In this document: one piece after another, positions 33,977-43,040 of the stretch
How positions within the stretch are numbered: position 1 is the first letter of the stretch
Layout: the number at the start of each line of letters is the position of its first letter
Assembly: GCA_942491735.1 (NCBI GenBank)
Contig: CALOCN010000008.1
Location: 62,001-126,000 of the forward strand
Origin: CALOCN01 sp942491735
GTDB lineage: Bacteria > Eisenbacteria > RBG-16-71-46 > JABDJR01
DNA length: 64,000 bases
Direction: 5' to 3'
The notes under the pieces: generated by a model
Database searches by the model: none
Seen by the model: the letters and a program-made list of their open reading frames with translations, nothing else
Told to the model about the DNA's origin: nothing
Made by a program: the position numbers and the translations under genes

Positions 33977-34813
33977 CTAGGGTTTTCTCGCCTTGCACTT
34001 TGTGCATGAACAGTTGTTTGTGAGCTTGCTATGGATATCCAGCAGAGCAACCCTGTCTGTATATTCCCGAGACTCCCTGGAACTCACCTGCTTCTTCAGT
34101 ACCGTGTTCTCGAATACACGAAGCGCCGAGTCCTCGGAGTCCAAGGCCATACACTTGTCGCAATCCGCTCTGGAATCACTGTGACTCCCTTCTCTCAGGC
34201 TTTCTCCTCGTGTCGCGTGTCGACGGTTGCACAAGTAGAACTCTGAGTCCTCGATTGCGACTTCGTAGATGACAAGGAACGGGCTTTCGCGGTCTGGTGT
34301 CGAGCTGTACCAAACCACGACCGAGAGACCGGAGTCGGGTTCGTCGTAGTCGTTGTCAGGATCGTAGTTGTTGTTGTTATTGTTGTTGTCATCATGTCCG
34401 TAGCGGTCCGGTGGGCCATGAAAGACTTCCGCCGAAGTGATTCGCCCCTGGATGGATCTATCCTTGAGGCCTTCGTTGAAGGCCGAAAAAACCGCTTTCT
34501 GGACGATTGCGCTCATCCGAACTGCCACCCTCTGCTCATGGTTTCCGTTGATGGGGGCGAGGGTTCTGAGGATCCGACGGCAGTCGCGCGCCAGAACGGC
34601 TTTCTGCTCACCGGTCTTGGCCAATGCCCCTGCATTCTTGATAAGCCCTGGCTGCCCGGAGAGAATGCGAAACCAGCCAAGGTCCAGGCCCAGGGCCTTA
34701 CCCGGGTAGAGCTTGTTCTGAGCCGCCCTCCTCATGCTTGGCGACATGCAATGGACACACGGCAGGTTGTGGACTTTCCCGTTGGTGCCGGAGCAGTGAC
34801 GGCAGTTCTTCAT
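33977..34813 (-). CDS. Cys-rich, Asn-tract protein of unknown function, atypical composition
   Basis: 278 residues from ATG 34813. The N-terminus has a zinc-ribbon-like CRHCSGTNGKVHNLPCVHC; the C-terminus ends in NNCSCTKCKARKP, and CDKC occurs near residue 230, giving three CxxC pairs and a CSC. In the middle is a run of Asn, then DPDNDYDEPD. The gene is visibly less GC-rich than its neighbours and uses AT-ending codons, so it is probably a recent acquisition. It lies 36 bases upstream of the MNIO gene on the same strand. No family recognised. It could be a metal-binding or nucleic-acid protein; a role as MNIO substrate is possible but unproven. Confidence 0.65.
   Translation of the reverse strand: MKNCRHCSGTNGKVHNLPCVHCMSPSMRRAAQNKLYPGKALGLDLGWFRILSGQPGLIKNAGALAKTGEQKAVLARDCRRILRTLAPINGNHEQRVAVRMSAIVQKAVFSAFNEGLKDRSIQGRITSAEVFHGPPDRYGHDDNNNNNNNYDPDNDYDEPDSGLSVVVWYSSTPDRESPFLVIYEVAIEDSEFYLCNRRHATRGESLREGSHSDSRADCDKCMALDSEDSALRVFENTVLKKQVSSRESREYTDRVALLDIHSKLTNNCSCTKCKARKP
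34367..34389. repeat. GTT/ATT trinucleotide microsatellite
   Basis: Seven to eight tandem GTT-type triplets with one ATT, encoding the Asn run in the minus-strand gene. In-frame triplet repeats can change length without breaking the frame. Confidence 0.8.
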
Positions 34814-34889
34814 CAAGGTTCCATCGTTGCTATGAGGGTTGCATCGTTGATTCTCCCGGAAAACCCCTGGCGATTCCGATGCAGGGGCG

Positions 34890-34898
34890 AGTGTAGCA
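34890..34898 (-). promoter_or_regulatory. Extended -10 candidate for the Cys/Asn-rich gene
   Basis: Minus strand TGCTACACT, the same 9 bases as upstream of the transglutaminase/sigma operon, about 77 bases before ATG 34813. Confidence 0.5.
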
Positions 34899-34974
34899 CC
34901 CTCGCCGGTGACTCGACGGACGCGGCGCTCAACGGTCAACCTCTTCATACAGCGCCACTATCTTCCCGGAGCGG

Positions 34975-34980
34975 TATGCT
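34975..34980 (+). promoter_or_regulatory. Leaderless-type -10 before the RND gene
   Basis: TATGCT, six C, then ATG at 34987. No ribosome binding site is present in the six C, which argues for a leaderless message. Confidence 0.5.
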
Positions 34981-34986
34981 CCCCCC

Positions 34987-37662
34987 ATGATCCTCCTGAC
35001 CCGGTGGAGTCTGCGGCATCCCCTCCTCATGCTCCTGGCCACGCTCCTCGTGGTTCTCGCCGCTGCCGCCGGCATGACCCGTCTGGAGCTGCGCACCGAC
35101 GCCTCCGCCCTCGTCCCAGACCGGCATCCCCTGGTCCGTAGCGACCGGGCCCTGCGCGACCGGGTGGACATGGAGGACCCGGTGGTGGTCGTCCTGGAGA
35201 CGGATCATCCGGACGGGATCTACAACGCGCACTCCCTCGACGCCCTCATCCGGCTGACCCGGGCCCTGCGCGATGTGGAAGGGCTGGAGCCCGACGACAT
35301 CATCAGCCTCGCCACCGAACCCAGCGACCGGTGGAGTGCGAACCGGGCCTCCTATGACGGTCTTCTGGACGTGGTGCCGGCCAACCCGGAGGACATGCAA
35401 CGTCTCCGCGACGACGTAAACGGCGTGCGCATCTACGACGGCACCCTGGTCGCCGTCGACGGTTCGGCGGCTGCGGTGTTCGTTGGGGTCTCGGCCAGTG
35501 ACGATCTCACACCGCTCCTGGGTCGGTTGATGACTGCCCTGGAAGCCATCCCCGTCGCCCCGGATCGCCTCCAACTCCTGGGCGCCCCGGTCGCCCAGAC
35601 CCTGCTGGGGACTCACCTGCTACGTGATCTCGGGGTGCCCGCCGGTATGTTGGGTCCGGCGGCGTCCCTGGTGGAGCGCCCGTCGGGTGCCGCGCGGGGG
35701 CCGGGGCGTTATGGCCTGGTGGCGCCGGCCCTGCTGGTGATGGCGTTGGTGTTCCTGGTGGTGTTCCGCACCCCGGTCGCGCCGCTCCTGCCTCTCCTGG
35801 AAGGGGGCGCGGCGGTGACCTTCACCCTGGGCCTCATGGGTTGGTTCGGTGTCCCGGTCTACCTCACCCTGGCCGTACTTCCGGTGATCCTGATCGCGGT
35901 CGGGGTGGCCGACGAGATCCACATCATGGAGCGCTACCGACGCCGACGGTTCACGAACGGGACTACCGATCGTGCCGCGGCCGTTCACGCGACCCTGAGC
36001 GAGATGACCGCGCCGGTGGTACGCACCTCCCTGACCACCGGCGTCGCGTTCCTGGCCTTTGCCGCTTCGCCCCTGGAAGCGGTGCGAGCCTTTGGGATCT
36101 TCTGCGCGGTGGGGGTGCTGTTCTGTCTTGCTTTCTCCCTGGGTCCGCTCCCCGCCTTGCTGCTCCTGGTTCCCGAACGATGGGTGATCGGTTCCGCGCG
36201 CCCCCGCATAACGAGACGTGACCCGTGGGGCGCGCTCGGCCGGATGCTCACCCATCGCCGCCCGCTGGTTCTCGCCGTCTTCTGCGGCGTCCTTGTTCTC
36301 ACCGTCCTGGGCGTGACCCGGGTCACGGTTCGGGACAGCTGGATCGAGGGCTTTGCCGCCGACAGTCGGTTCCGCGAAGCGACCGCGCGGTTCAACCGGG
36401 GCTTCCATGGATCCCATGTTCTCCTGGTCGGGGCAGCTACGGATGAGCCGGTGGCCCGCGGGGTGCTCCCGGTTCACGCGGTCGAGAACCATGCGATCAC
36501 GTTCCCGGCCACCATCGACCCCGAAGTACTGCAGCCGGGCGTGTGGGTCTCGCTCCACCCACTTCCGGGACACGCGCCCGAAGCTTTGGGCGGCCAGGCC
36601 CTGTCCCGGATTGCCTCGGTACGCGAGACGACCCACGGGTTCCAGTGTAGCACCACGCCCCTGGACGGCCCGCTCCGCGCGTTGATTCGGCTGGCCGAGA
36701 CCGACTCGGTGGCCTACACCCTCGGGCGTCGCCCTGCCTTGGAACCGGAAACCCTCGACGCCATGTGCGTGCTCGCCTCGCGTTTGCGCGCCGATTCCAC
36801 CGCGAGCGTGGGCGGAGTCCTGGGCCCCTGCGAAGTCGTTTCCACCACCGCGTATCTTCTGGCCCACCGCGACGAAGCCGAACGGGTCATCCCACGGGAA
36901 CCGGCGCGGCTCAAACAGATCTGGGCGTCCTATGGCCACGTGCGGGGTGAGGGGCGGCTGCGGGAGGTGGTATCCGCGGATGGGCGAACGACCGCACTGC
37001 GCGCGTTTCTCAAGGAACCGGACTACGCCGGGGTCTCCGCCCTCATGGCCGAACTCGGTTCCTGGGAAACCGAACTTCTCGAGCCTCTCGGGCTCCGCAT
37101 GGAATTCGGCGGGGACATCGCGGTGAGCCAGGCACTGATCGACGGGGTGGTGGGTTCCCAGATCCGTTCCCTGGGCTTGGCCCTGCTCCTGGTGTTCCTG
37201 GTGGCATGGGGCACGGGGCAAGGCTGGCGATACGGTCTGCGGGTCCTGATCCCCACCGGTCTCTCGGTGGCGGGTGGTTTCGCGGTCATGGGCTTCGCCG
37301 GGATCCCGCTGGGCGTCGCCACCTCCATGTTCGGCGGGATGATGCTGGGAATCGGGGTGGACTACGCCATTCATCTCCAGGACCGGCGCACCGAGGCCCT
37401 GCATGCGGGGGAAACCCCGGCCGAGGCCCTCCTGGTGGCCCTACGCGAAACGGGGCCCCCCATCCTGATCAACGCCACGGGTCTGGTCCTGGGCTTTGGC
37501 GTCCTGGCGGTCTCCGCCGTGCCGGCCAACGCCCGGCTGGGAATCCTGCTCGGGATCACCGTGACCTTGTGCGCGCTCCTCACCCTGGGGCTCCTCCCCG
37601 CGCTCCTGGCCCGGTCCGGGGGACGAAAAACGGGCGATCCTGGGACCGCCCGTTCCTCGTAG
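34987..37662 (+). CDS. RND/MMPL-type membrane exporter
   Basis: 891 residues with two homologous halves. Each has one helix, a large extracytoplasmic domain and a five-helix bundle, about 12 helices in total. The fourth-helix motifs with the proton-relay Asp are GVADEIHIMERYRRR in the first half and MMLGIGVDYAIHLQDRR in the second. N-terminal LRTDASALVPDRHPLV is typical of RND-family exporters of the HpnN/MMPL type, which move lipids or hydrophobic compounds out of the inner membrane. No membrane-fusion or outer-membrane partner gene is adjacent. The 3' end contains a hairpin shared with the convergent gene. Confidence 0.88.
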   Translation: MILLTRWSLRHPLLMLLATLLVVLAAAAGMTRLELRTDASALVPDRHPLVRSDRALRDRVDMEDPVVVVLETDHPDGIYNAHSLDALIRLTRALRDVEGLEPDDIISLATEPSDRWSANRASYDGLLDVVPANPEDMQRLRDDVNGVRIYDGTLVAVDGSAAAVFVGVSASDDLTPLLGRLMTALEAIPVAPDRLQLLGAPVAQTLLGTHLLRDLGVPAGMLGPAASLVERPSGAARGPGRYGLVAPALLVMALVFLVVFRTPVAPLLPLLEGGAAVTFTLGLMGWFGVPVYLTLAVLPVILIAVGVADEIHIMERYRRRRFTNGTTDRAAAVHATLSEMTAPVVRTSLTTGVAFLAFAASPLEAVRAFGIFCAVGVLFCLAFSLGPLPALLLLVPERWVIGSARPRITRRDPWGALGRMLTHRRPLVLAVFCGVLVLTVLGVTRVTVRDSWIEGFAADSRFREATARFNRGFHGSHVLLVGAATDEPVARGVLPVHAVENHAITFPATIDPEVLQPGVWVSLHPLPGHAPEALGGQALSRIASVRETTHGFQCSTTPLDGPLRALIRLAETDSVAYTLGRRPALEPETLDAMCVLASRLRADSTASVGGVLGPCEVVSTTAYLLAHRDEAERVIPREPARLKQIWASYGHVRGEGRLREVVSADGRTTALRAFLKEPDYAGVSALMAELGSWETELLEPLGLRMEFGGDIAVSQALIDGVVGSQIRSLGLALLLVFLVAWGTGQGWRYGLRVLIPTGLSVAGGFAVMGFAGIPLGVATSMFGGMMLGIGVDYAIHLQDRRTEALHAGETPAEALLVALRETGPPILINATGLVLGFGVLAVSAVPANARLGILLGITVTLCALLTLGLLPALLARSGGRKTGDPGTARSS
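37630..37653. terminator. Hairpin at the 3' end of the RND gene
   Basis: ACGGGCG (37630-37636) pairs with CGCCCGT (37647-37653), preceded by AAAAA on the plus strand, which reads as TTTTT after the stem on the minus strand. It lies inside the last codons of the RND gene and 27-50 bases past the stop of the convergent minus-strand gene, for which it would be a terminator. Confidence 0.5.
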
Positions 37663-37679
37663 CTCAAGCGCGGGGAAAA

Positions 37680-38663
37680 CTACTTCTCGTTTTCCTCGTA
37701 GAGCGATTTGATGCGACCCCAGGTCTCCCTCTCCACCGGGACGGCGGAGGGATTGGCGATCTTGCTCGAGGCGGTGGTGGGACCGCCAAAAGCAGCCGGG
37801 TCCGGAAGACCGTTGGGCAACTGGGCGCCGATGGAGAACGGCGGGTCCGTGGAGACGTCCACCACCGCGCCTTCCAGGAACGCGGCGCTGTCGAACGTGT
37901 CCAGCACCGTACCGTCGGGGAGGGTCACGAAGGTGCGGTTCTGATCCCCGGCCGAGTGGGTGGCCAGGGTGAACTTGATCTTGTCGTCCTCGCCGTTTCC
38001 GTTGATGTCCCCACCGAGCGGGATCTCGATCTCGAAGTGGCCGATATACGGATCGGCCTCCGGCGGCGGCACCAGACCGTAGTTCGGGGCGTCCTTGTCG
38101 AAGACACGACCATAGAACGACTGCATGCTGGCGGGACCGTTGTCGGTCAGCACGAAGCTCGCGCCGTCCGCCTGGCCGGCCAGATCGCGACCCGGGCGGG
38201 GGTCGACGTCGGTGACCGTGATGTCGAAGAAGACATCGAAGAAGCTGTCGATGAAGAAGTCCGCTCCGTCCAAAGCGAGGGGATCGACCGGCTCCAGGAC
38301 GCCGCCGCATCCGGCGCCGATCCCGGAGACCGGCGCGAGGCCCGGGCTGTGGGGAATCGACTCGAAGGCGCAGGCGATCCCGGTCGACGGCGGTCCGGGG
38401 CTGACGACGCGCTGGGAAGAAAGCGTAATGGTAACGAGACAGTCCACGAAGCCATAACCCTCGATGCTGTCGCCCAGCAGGTTAGCGGGATCGCTGGCCA
38501 GCGGAATCGGGAACGGCCCGCCGCTGAGATCGAGGGACACGAGCTCGGTGTCGAACTGGATGAGGGCCGAACCGCCCCCAACCGGGCCGCCGGCGGCAAC
38601 GGGGAGAGCGAGGGCAAGTGCAGCAGCGGAGAGAAGACAAGGGATGCGTAACCAGGATCGCAT
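37680..38663 (-). CDS. Secreted protein with TWGR-type C-terminal tail
   Basis: 327 residues from ATG 38663 (AGGAGG upstream). Signal peptide to about residue 25 (PVAAG). The body is beta-rich with an all-Asp loop pattern (GGDINGNGEDDKIKF) like calcium-binding loops of secreted proteins, and FFDVFFDITVTDVDPRPG. The C-terminal 20 residues, after a Ser/Ala-rich linker, are VPVERETWGRIKSLYEENEK (37683-37742), nearly the same as the tail of the NHL propeller at 5798-6775. The body resembles no family I know. The tail is most likely a targeting or anchoring element. Confidence 0.7.
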   Translation of the reverse strand: MRSWLRIPCLLSAAALALALPVAAGGPVGGGSALIQFDTELVSLDLSGGPFPIPLASDPANLLGDSIEGYGFVDCLVTITLSSQRVVSPGPPSTGIACAFESIPHSPGLAPVSGIGAGCGGVLEPVDPLALDGADFFIDSFFDVFFDITVTDVDPRPGRDLAGQADGASFVLTDNGPASMQSFYGRVFDKDAPNYGLVPPPEADPYIGHFEIEIPLGGDINGNGEDDKIKFTLATHSAGDQNRTFVTLPDGTVLDTFDSAAFLEGAVVDVSTDPPFSIGAQLPNGLPDPAAFGGPTTASSKIANPSAVPVERETWGRIKSLYEENEK

Positions 38664-38824
38664 GCGTGGGGACCTCCTGAGGTGGAGAACAGTTGAGCGG
38701 AAGATACTCCTCACCAGGGTGGGGTTCCATGGAAAAGAAAGTATGGCTCGGCGAATGAGTAGTGGATGACAGGGGCCAAGCCCCGGGACGGGGTCGAAAC
38801 CGTCGTCCCAGGGCGGCCCGCAGC

Positions 38825-41212
38825 TCAGTCCTTCAGTTCCGCCCGCACCGCCATCACCGTCATGTCGTCCCGGCGCACCGCGGATCCGGTGTACTTCTCC
38901 ACGCTGTCGTAGATCGCCTCGATCCAGCCCTTGAGGGACGCATCCTTGGCCCCCTCAATTGCGGCGAGCACACCCTCGTCCTCGAACTGGTTCCTGCCGT
39001 TGGGCGACTCGGCCTCGGTGATTCCGTCCGTGATCAGGACCAGGGTCTCGCCGGGAGCGAGCCGGGTCTCGCTGATGGTCCACTCCGTGGCCACGGCCAG
39101 CGCTCCGATCGGGAACCCGGCCTCGCCCAGCATGCGCAGGAGGCGACCCTCCCGGTCGAACACGAACCCCGGAGGATGACCGGCACAGGCGTAGGTGAAC
39201 CGTCCCGTCTCCGGTTCCAACCGGCCCAGAAAGGCGGTGGCGAAGTCCTCGGGACGCGTCTCCTCGAACAGGAGCTCGTTGGTCCGACGCAGGATCTCGC
39301 TCAGGTTGGTCTCGGATCGGGCAAAAGCACGCAGGTAGGACATGACCGAGGCGGTGAGGATTGCCGGCCCCAGACCGTGGCCACTCACGTCGCCGATCGC
39401 GAACACCAGCCCGCCGTCCCCCATCGAGGTGAAATTCACGAAGTCCCCACAGGTCGCTTCGGCCGGGCGGGAGTCGGCGAGGATCTCGAATCCGGGAACC
39501 CGCGGCATCTCCTTGGGAAGCAGGGCGCGCTGCACCTCGCGAGCGACCGAGAACTCCTTGTCGATCTTCTGCTGCTCGGTGAGGTCCTGGACCGTGATCA
39601 TGGCCAGGCGTTCGTTCTCGATTTCCACGGACCGGAACGCCATCTGCAACGGCACTTCGCGCCCCGTCTGATCCACGCCCGCCATATCCTCGCAGTGAAT
39701 CGGCTTGCTCCCGTCGTTCGCGGCACAGGCACTGCGCAGGGCCCCGGCGACCAGGCTCCGGTGCCTCTCGGGAAGCAGGCTGTCCAGACTCCGGCGGGAC
39801 ATAACCCGCTCCGAATGGCCGAAGATCCTCCGCGCCGCCACGTTGTGGAAGCGGATCCGTCCCTCGAGATCGGCGAGAAGAATCCCGTCCGCCGACGCCT
39901 CGACGATGGACCGGATGCGATTCATGGCCCGGTGTCGGCGGGTGACATCGGTCACCGCGACCAGGAGATGGGGCTGTCCCAGATCCAGCGAGGTGACCGC
40001 GATCTCAACCGGAACCTCGCTTCCGTCCTTGCGGATGCCGTACAGCTTCCCCCCCACCCCGATGTCCATGCGCTCACCACCGGCCTCCAATCGGGACCGG
40101 AAGGTGCCGTACTCGTCCTGGAACCGCTCGGGAATGAGTTTGGCCACATGCGAACCGATCAGTTCCTCGGTATCGAACCCGAACAGGGTTTCCAGGTGCC
40201 GGTTGGTGTGGACAATGCGGTTGGTGGGATCAATGAGAACCATGGCGATAGGGGCATGGCGGACCACCGCGCACAGCTTGTGGTTGAGTTCCTTGATCCC
40301 GGTGATATCCCGGGCCACGGCGTAGATCGCGTCCTCTTCCGGGAGCGGCACCGCATTCCATTCCAGCCAGCGGTACGAACCATCGCCGCAGCGGTAGCGG
40401 TTCTCGAAGGCAACCGTGCGCTCGCCCGCTTCCAGTTTGGCCATCTCGGAGAGGGTGGCGGCCCGGTCCTCCGGATGCACGAACTCGAGAAACGGCGTAT
40501 CCAGGAGCGTGCGCATGTCGTGTCCCAGCACCCGCTCGAACGAGTGGCTGACCATGCGGAAGTAGCCCTCGGTGTTCGCCACACAGAGGAGATCCAGGGA
40601 CAGCTTGAAGAACCGGTCCATCTCCCGGCGCGTCCGCACGAGCTGATCTCCCAGCCGGGTGCGCTCCAGGACCGTTCCCACCACCCGGGCCATACGATGG
40701 GCCATCACGGCGTGGTTCTGTGAGAAGGCGGCACCCTTGAGGCTCGAGAACATGAGCACCGCCGCCGGCTCCCCACGCACCAGGACGGGGCAGGCCAGGG
40801 AGGACTGCATCCCCTCTTCCACGAGAAGCCGAACCGGGGCGTCCTTCGTCTGAGCCTTGGCGTAGGAGGGAAGGTCATCGATGATGCGGGGGGAACTTGC
40901 CCGCAGGACCCGCGTCAACGAGGAGTCCAGCGGGCCACGGTAGCCGACCCGCAGCCGCACCGGGCGCGTGGAGCGGCACCACCGAATGGTGAGGGACTCG
41001 CCCTCATTCTCGAGTTCGGCCAGGCAGATGCGGTTGAACGGAATGTCCTTGAGAACACTGAAGAAGAGGTCCAGGACATGGCCCAGTTCGGTGGTACGAC
41101 CTTCGGCGGGCGTTGCGCCGCCACCGGTCTCCGAAGTGTCCTCTGCCGTGTTGCTGTTGAGCCCCCCGTCTCCCAGGGTGTTTGCTACATACTGAACGAG
41201 GTTCCTGCGCAT
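38825..41212 (-). CDS. GAF/multi-PAS SpoIIE-type protein phosphatase
   Basis: 795 residues, cytoplasmic. A GAF-like domain (about 25-190) is followed by three PAS domains (about 205-330, 330-450, 450-575; FRMVSHSFERVLGHD, IVHTNRHLETLFGFDTEELIG, IRFHNVAARRIFGHS) and a C-terminal PP2C/RsbU-SpoIIE phosphatase (VAREVQRALLPKEMP, CGDFVNFTSMGDGGLVFAIGDVSGHG with metal Asp, YACAGHPPGFV, LVLITDGITEAES). Such proteins dephosphorylate anti-sigma-factor antagonists or similar partners in response to a sensed signal. No STAS or kinase partner lies nearby. I chose ATG 41212 (GAGGGGGAT upstream) over an in-frame TTG at 41257. Confidence 0.9.
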   Translation of the reverse strand: MRRNLVQYVANTLGDGGLNSNTAEDTSETGGGATPAEGRTTELGHVLDLFFSVLKDIPFNRICLAELENEGESLTIRWCRSTRPVRLRVGYRGPLDSSLTRVLRASSPRIIDDLPSYAKAQTKDAPVRLLVEEGMQSSLACPVLVRGEPAAVLMFSSLKGAAFSQNHAVMAHRMARVVGTVLERTRLGDQLVRTRREMDRFFKLSLDLLCVANTEGYFRMVSHSFERVLGHDMRTLLDTPFLEFVHPEDRAATLSEMAKLEAGERTVAFENRYRCGDGSYRWLEWNAVPLPEEDAIYAVARDITGIKELNHKLCAVVRHAPIAMVLIDPTNRIVHTNRHLETLFGFDTEELIGSHVAKLIPERFQDEYGTFRSRLEAGGERMDIGVGGKLYGIRKDGSEVPVEIAVTSLDLGQPHLLVAVTDVTRRHRAMNRIRSIVEASADGILLADLEGRIRFHNVAARRIFGHSERVMSRRSLDSLLPERHRSLVAGALRSACAANDGSKPIHCEDMAGVDQTGREVPLQMAFRSVEIENERLAMITVQDLTEQQKIDKEFSVAREVQRALLPKEMPRVPGFEILADSRPAEATCGDFVNFTSMGDGGLVFAIGDVSGHGLGPAILTASVMSYLRAFARSETNLSEILRRTNELLFEETRPEDFATAFLGRLEPETGRFTYACAGHPPGFVFDREGRLLRMLGEAGFPIGALAVATEWTISETRLAPGETLVLITDGITEAESPNGRNQFEDEGVLAAIEGAKDASLKGWIEAIYDSVEKYTGSAVRRDDMTVMAVRAELKD

Positions 41213-41408
41213 GATGTCTAATCCCCCTCGACACGAGTGCTCCCACGACATGTGCAAGCTTCAGTGATCCCGCGCCTTACATCCTGAACAACGCGCTGAT
41301 CACGGAAACTGCACAAGGGGGAGCCCGCAGGGGATCCATCCTACACCCACCGGGGCGTTCCTTTCCCGAACAAGAAGGCTCAGCATCTGTTTCCGGAAGG
41401 ATTCCGGC

Positions 41409-43040
41409 CTAGCCGCTCTCCTCCTCCAGCGGCGCATCTTCTTTCAGCACTACGACCTGGGACATGAAGAGCTCACCGGCCATGGCCTGGAGGAATCCCT
41501 GCTTGAGCCGGTAGAGCCGGAACGAATCCGAGTCGTCGATGTTCTTGGCGGCGAGGATCCGGGCCCAGGCCTTGGGCGCCTTCTCCCCGGCCAACATGGG
41601 GCGGAACACCTCCGCCACCTGGGCGTTGACCAGGAACTCCATGAGGTAGCGGGTGCGGATATCCCGTTCCTCCATGGGCGGTTCCGGGACCATGATGTAG
41701 TCGGTCCCGCCAAAGGTCACCGCATGTTCCTGGAGCAGGCGATACGACTCGGGAATCTTCTTGGGATCCACGAACGACTCCATGCGCAGGAAGAAGTCGC
41801 GACCCAGGGTGGGGCGTTCGTTCTTGAGCCGGGACAGCGAGTCCAGGGGTTCCGAGAAGTCCTGCTCCCGCCAGGGCGCGGCCATGGCGGCGAGGAAGAT
41901 CAACAGGTCCGTGACCAAGCCGAAGATGAGCGGTAGCGCATCCTGAATGAGCGCCGGGCGCTGGGTGGGCACCACGCTCGCTTCCATCATGTCCAGGCGC
42001 TCTTCCATGAGCGCGTCGACATCCTTGGGCAGGAAGGCGGTCTCGGACCCCACCTGCACGTTGATCAGGTTCAACAGACGGCTGAACGCGAGCTGCACGC
42101 TCTCCTGGCGCTGGCTGGGATCGAACCAGACGAAGTCCTCCGGAACGTCCGGAAGCGCGATGGCCAGGAGCATCTCCCCCTGCTCTTCCAGGTAGGGATC
42201 CGGGCAACGGAACGCTTCGCCGCTGGGGGCGGTAAACCCGCTCTTGCCCCGCTCCAGACGCTGGCGCAACCACGCGTTCATGGAGCGTAGTTGGGGGTCG
42301 TCCCGCAGCGCCCGGGCCTTGATGAGCGCCCGGTTGGCGATCTGCTGGAAGGCAACCAGGCTGTCCGGGTCGAACGTGACCAGGCTCCGCTCCAGCTCGT
42401 TGATGCGTTCATCGATGCCGCGCTGCTGCAGCTCGAAGTGCGGCGCCATGATGGCAAAGTGACGCGCGTCCATCTCCCGCAACCGTGCCCGCGGCCCCCG
42501 GGTAGGACCGGAGTTGTCTCCGCAGGTGCCGCCGGTGGCGATCTCCTCCTCGGAGGTCCGCTGGGAGTAGTCGTTCATGTCCAGCAACGTGCCCGAGATC
42601 ATGGCGTACTGCTGTTTGAAGTTCTGGAGACCATAGAGCTGGGCCCGGGCCTGGGTCTCGTAGGTCTCCTTGGAGTACTGGTTGGCCGCAATGGCGTGGA
42701 ACCAGAACGCGTAGGCGAACCCCACCGAGATGAACAGGCAGATCGCGTACACCCCCACCCACCAGGCCTTGGCGTAGAACTTGGGGGTCACCTTGATGGC
42801 TCGGACGGCCCAGACCAGGAAGAGCTGCAGGGCCAGGGTAAAGAGCCCCGCCATGGCGTAGGAGGCGTAGGGGTGCACCTTCCCCAGGCTGGTCAACAGC
42901 CCGTGCATGCCCGACGCGGTGGCGAAGAAACTGATCACGCTGAACACCAGCACCCCGAACATGGGGAACATCTGGACAAACGAACGGCGGCGTTTGCGCG
43001 TCTTGGGCTCTTTAGGGGGTTTTGGCGTATCCGTACTCAT
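41409..43040 (-). CDS. Polytopic membrane protein coupled to the penicillin-binding protein
   Basis: 543 residues. A basic Pro/Lys N-terminus (PKPPKEPKTRKRRRS) precedes three membrane helices in residues 25-140 (MFGVLVFSVISFFATA; YASYAMAGLFTLALQLFLVW; VGVYAICLFISVGFAYAFWF). A large domain follows, probably periplasmic, with helical coiled segments. A fourth helix (PLIFGLVTDLLIFLAAMAA) comes near residue 375 and then a cytoplasmic tail. I do not recognise a family. Its first 29 bases overlap the end of the penicillin-binding protein gene and GGAG precedes its ATG, so it is very likely a partner or regulator of that enzyme. Confidence 0.7.
   Translation of the reverse strand: MSTDTPKPPKEPKTRKRRRSFVQMFPMFGVLVFSVISFFATASGMHGLLTSLGKVHPYASYAMAGLFTLALQLFLVWAVRAIKVTPKFYAKAWWVGVYAICLFISVGFAYAFWFHAIAANQYSKETYETQARAQLYGLQNFKQQYAMISGTLLDMNDYSQRTSEEEIATGGTCGDNSGPTRGPRARLREMDARHFAIMAPHFELQQRGIDERINELERSLVTFDPDSLVAFQQIANRALIKARALRDDPQLRSMNAWLRQRLERGKSGFTAPSGEAFRCPDPYLEEQGEMLLAIALPDVPEDFVWFDPSQRQESVQLAFSRLLNLINVQVGSETAFLPKDVDALMEERLDMMEASVVPTQRPALIQDALPLIFGLVTDLLIFLAAMAAPWREQDFSEPLDSLSRLKNERPTLGRDFFLRMESFVDPKKIPESYRLLQEHAVTFGGTDYIMVPEPPMEERDIRTRYLMEFLVNAQVAEVFRPMLAGEKAPKAWARILAAKNIDDSDSFRLYRLKQGFLQAMAGELFMSQVVVLKEDAPLEEESG

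Noticed and set aside
34987..37662. RND exporter as part of the MNIO locus
   Set aside because: It is on the other strand with its own leaderless promoter, and RND/MMPL exporters are common; proximity alone does not support a link.
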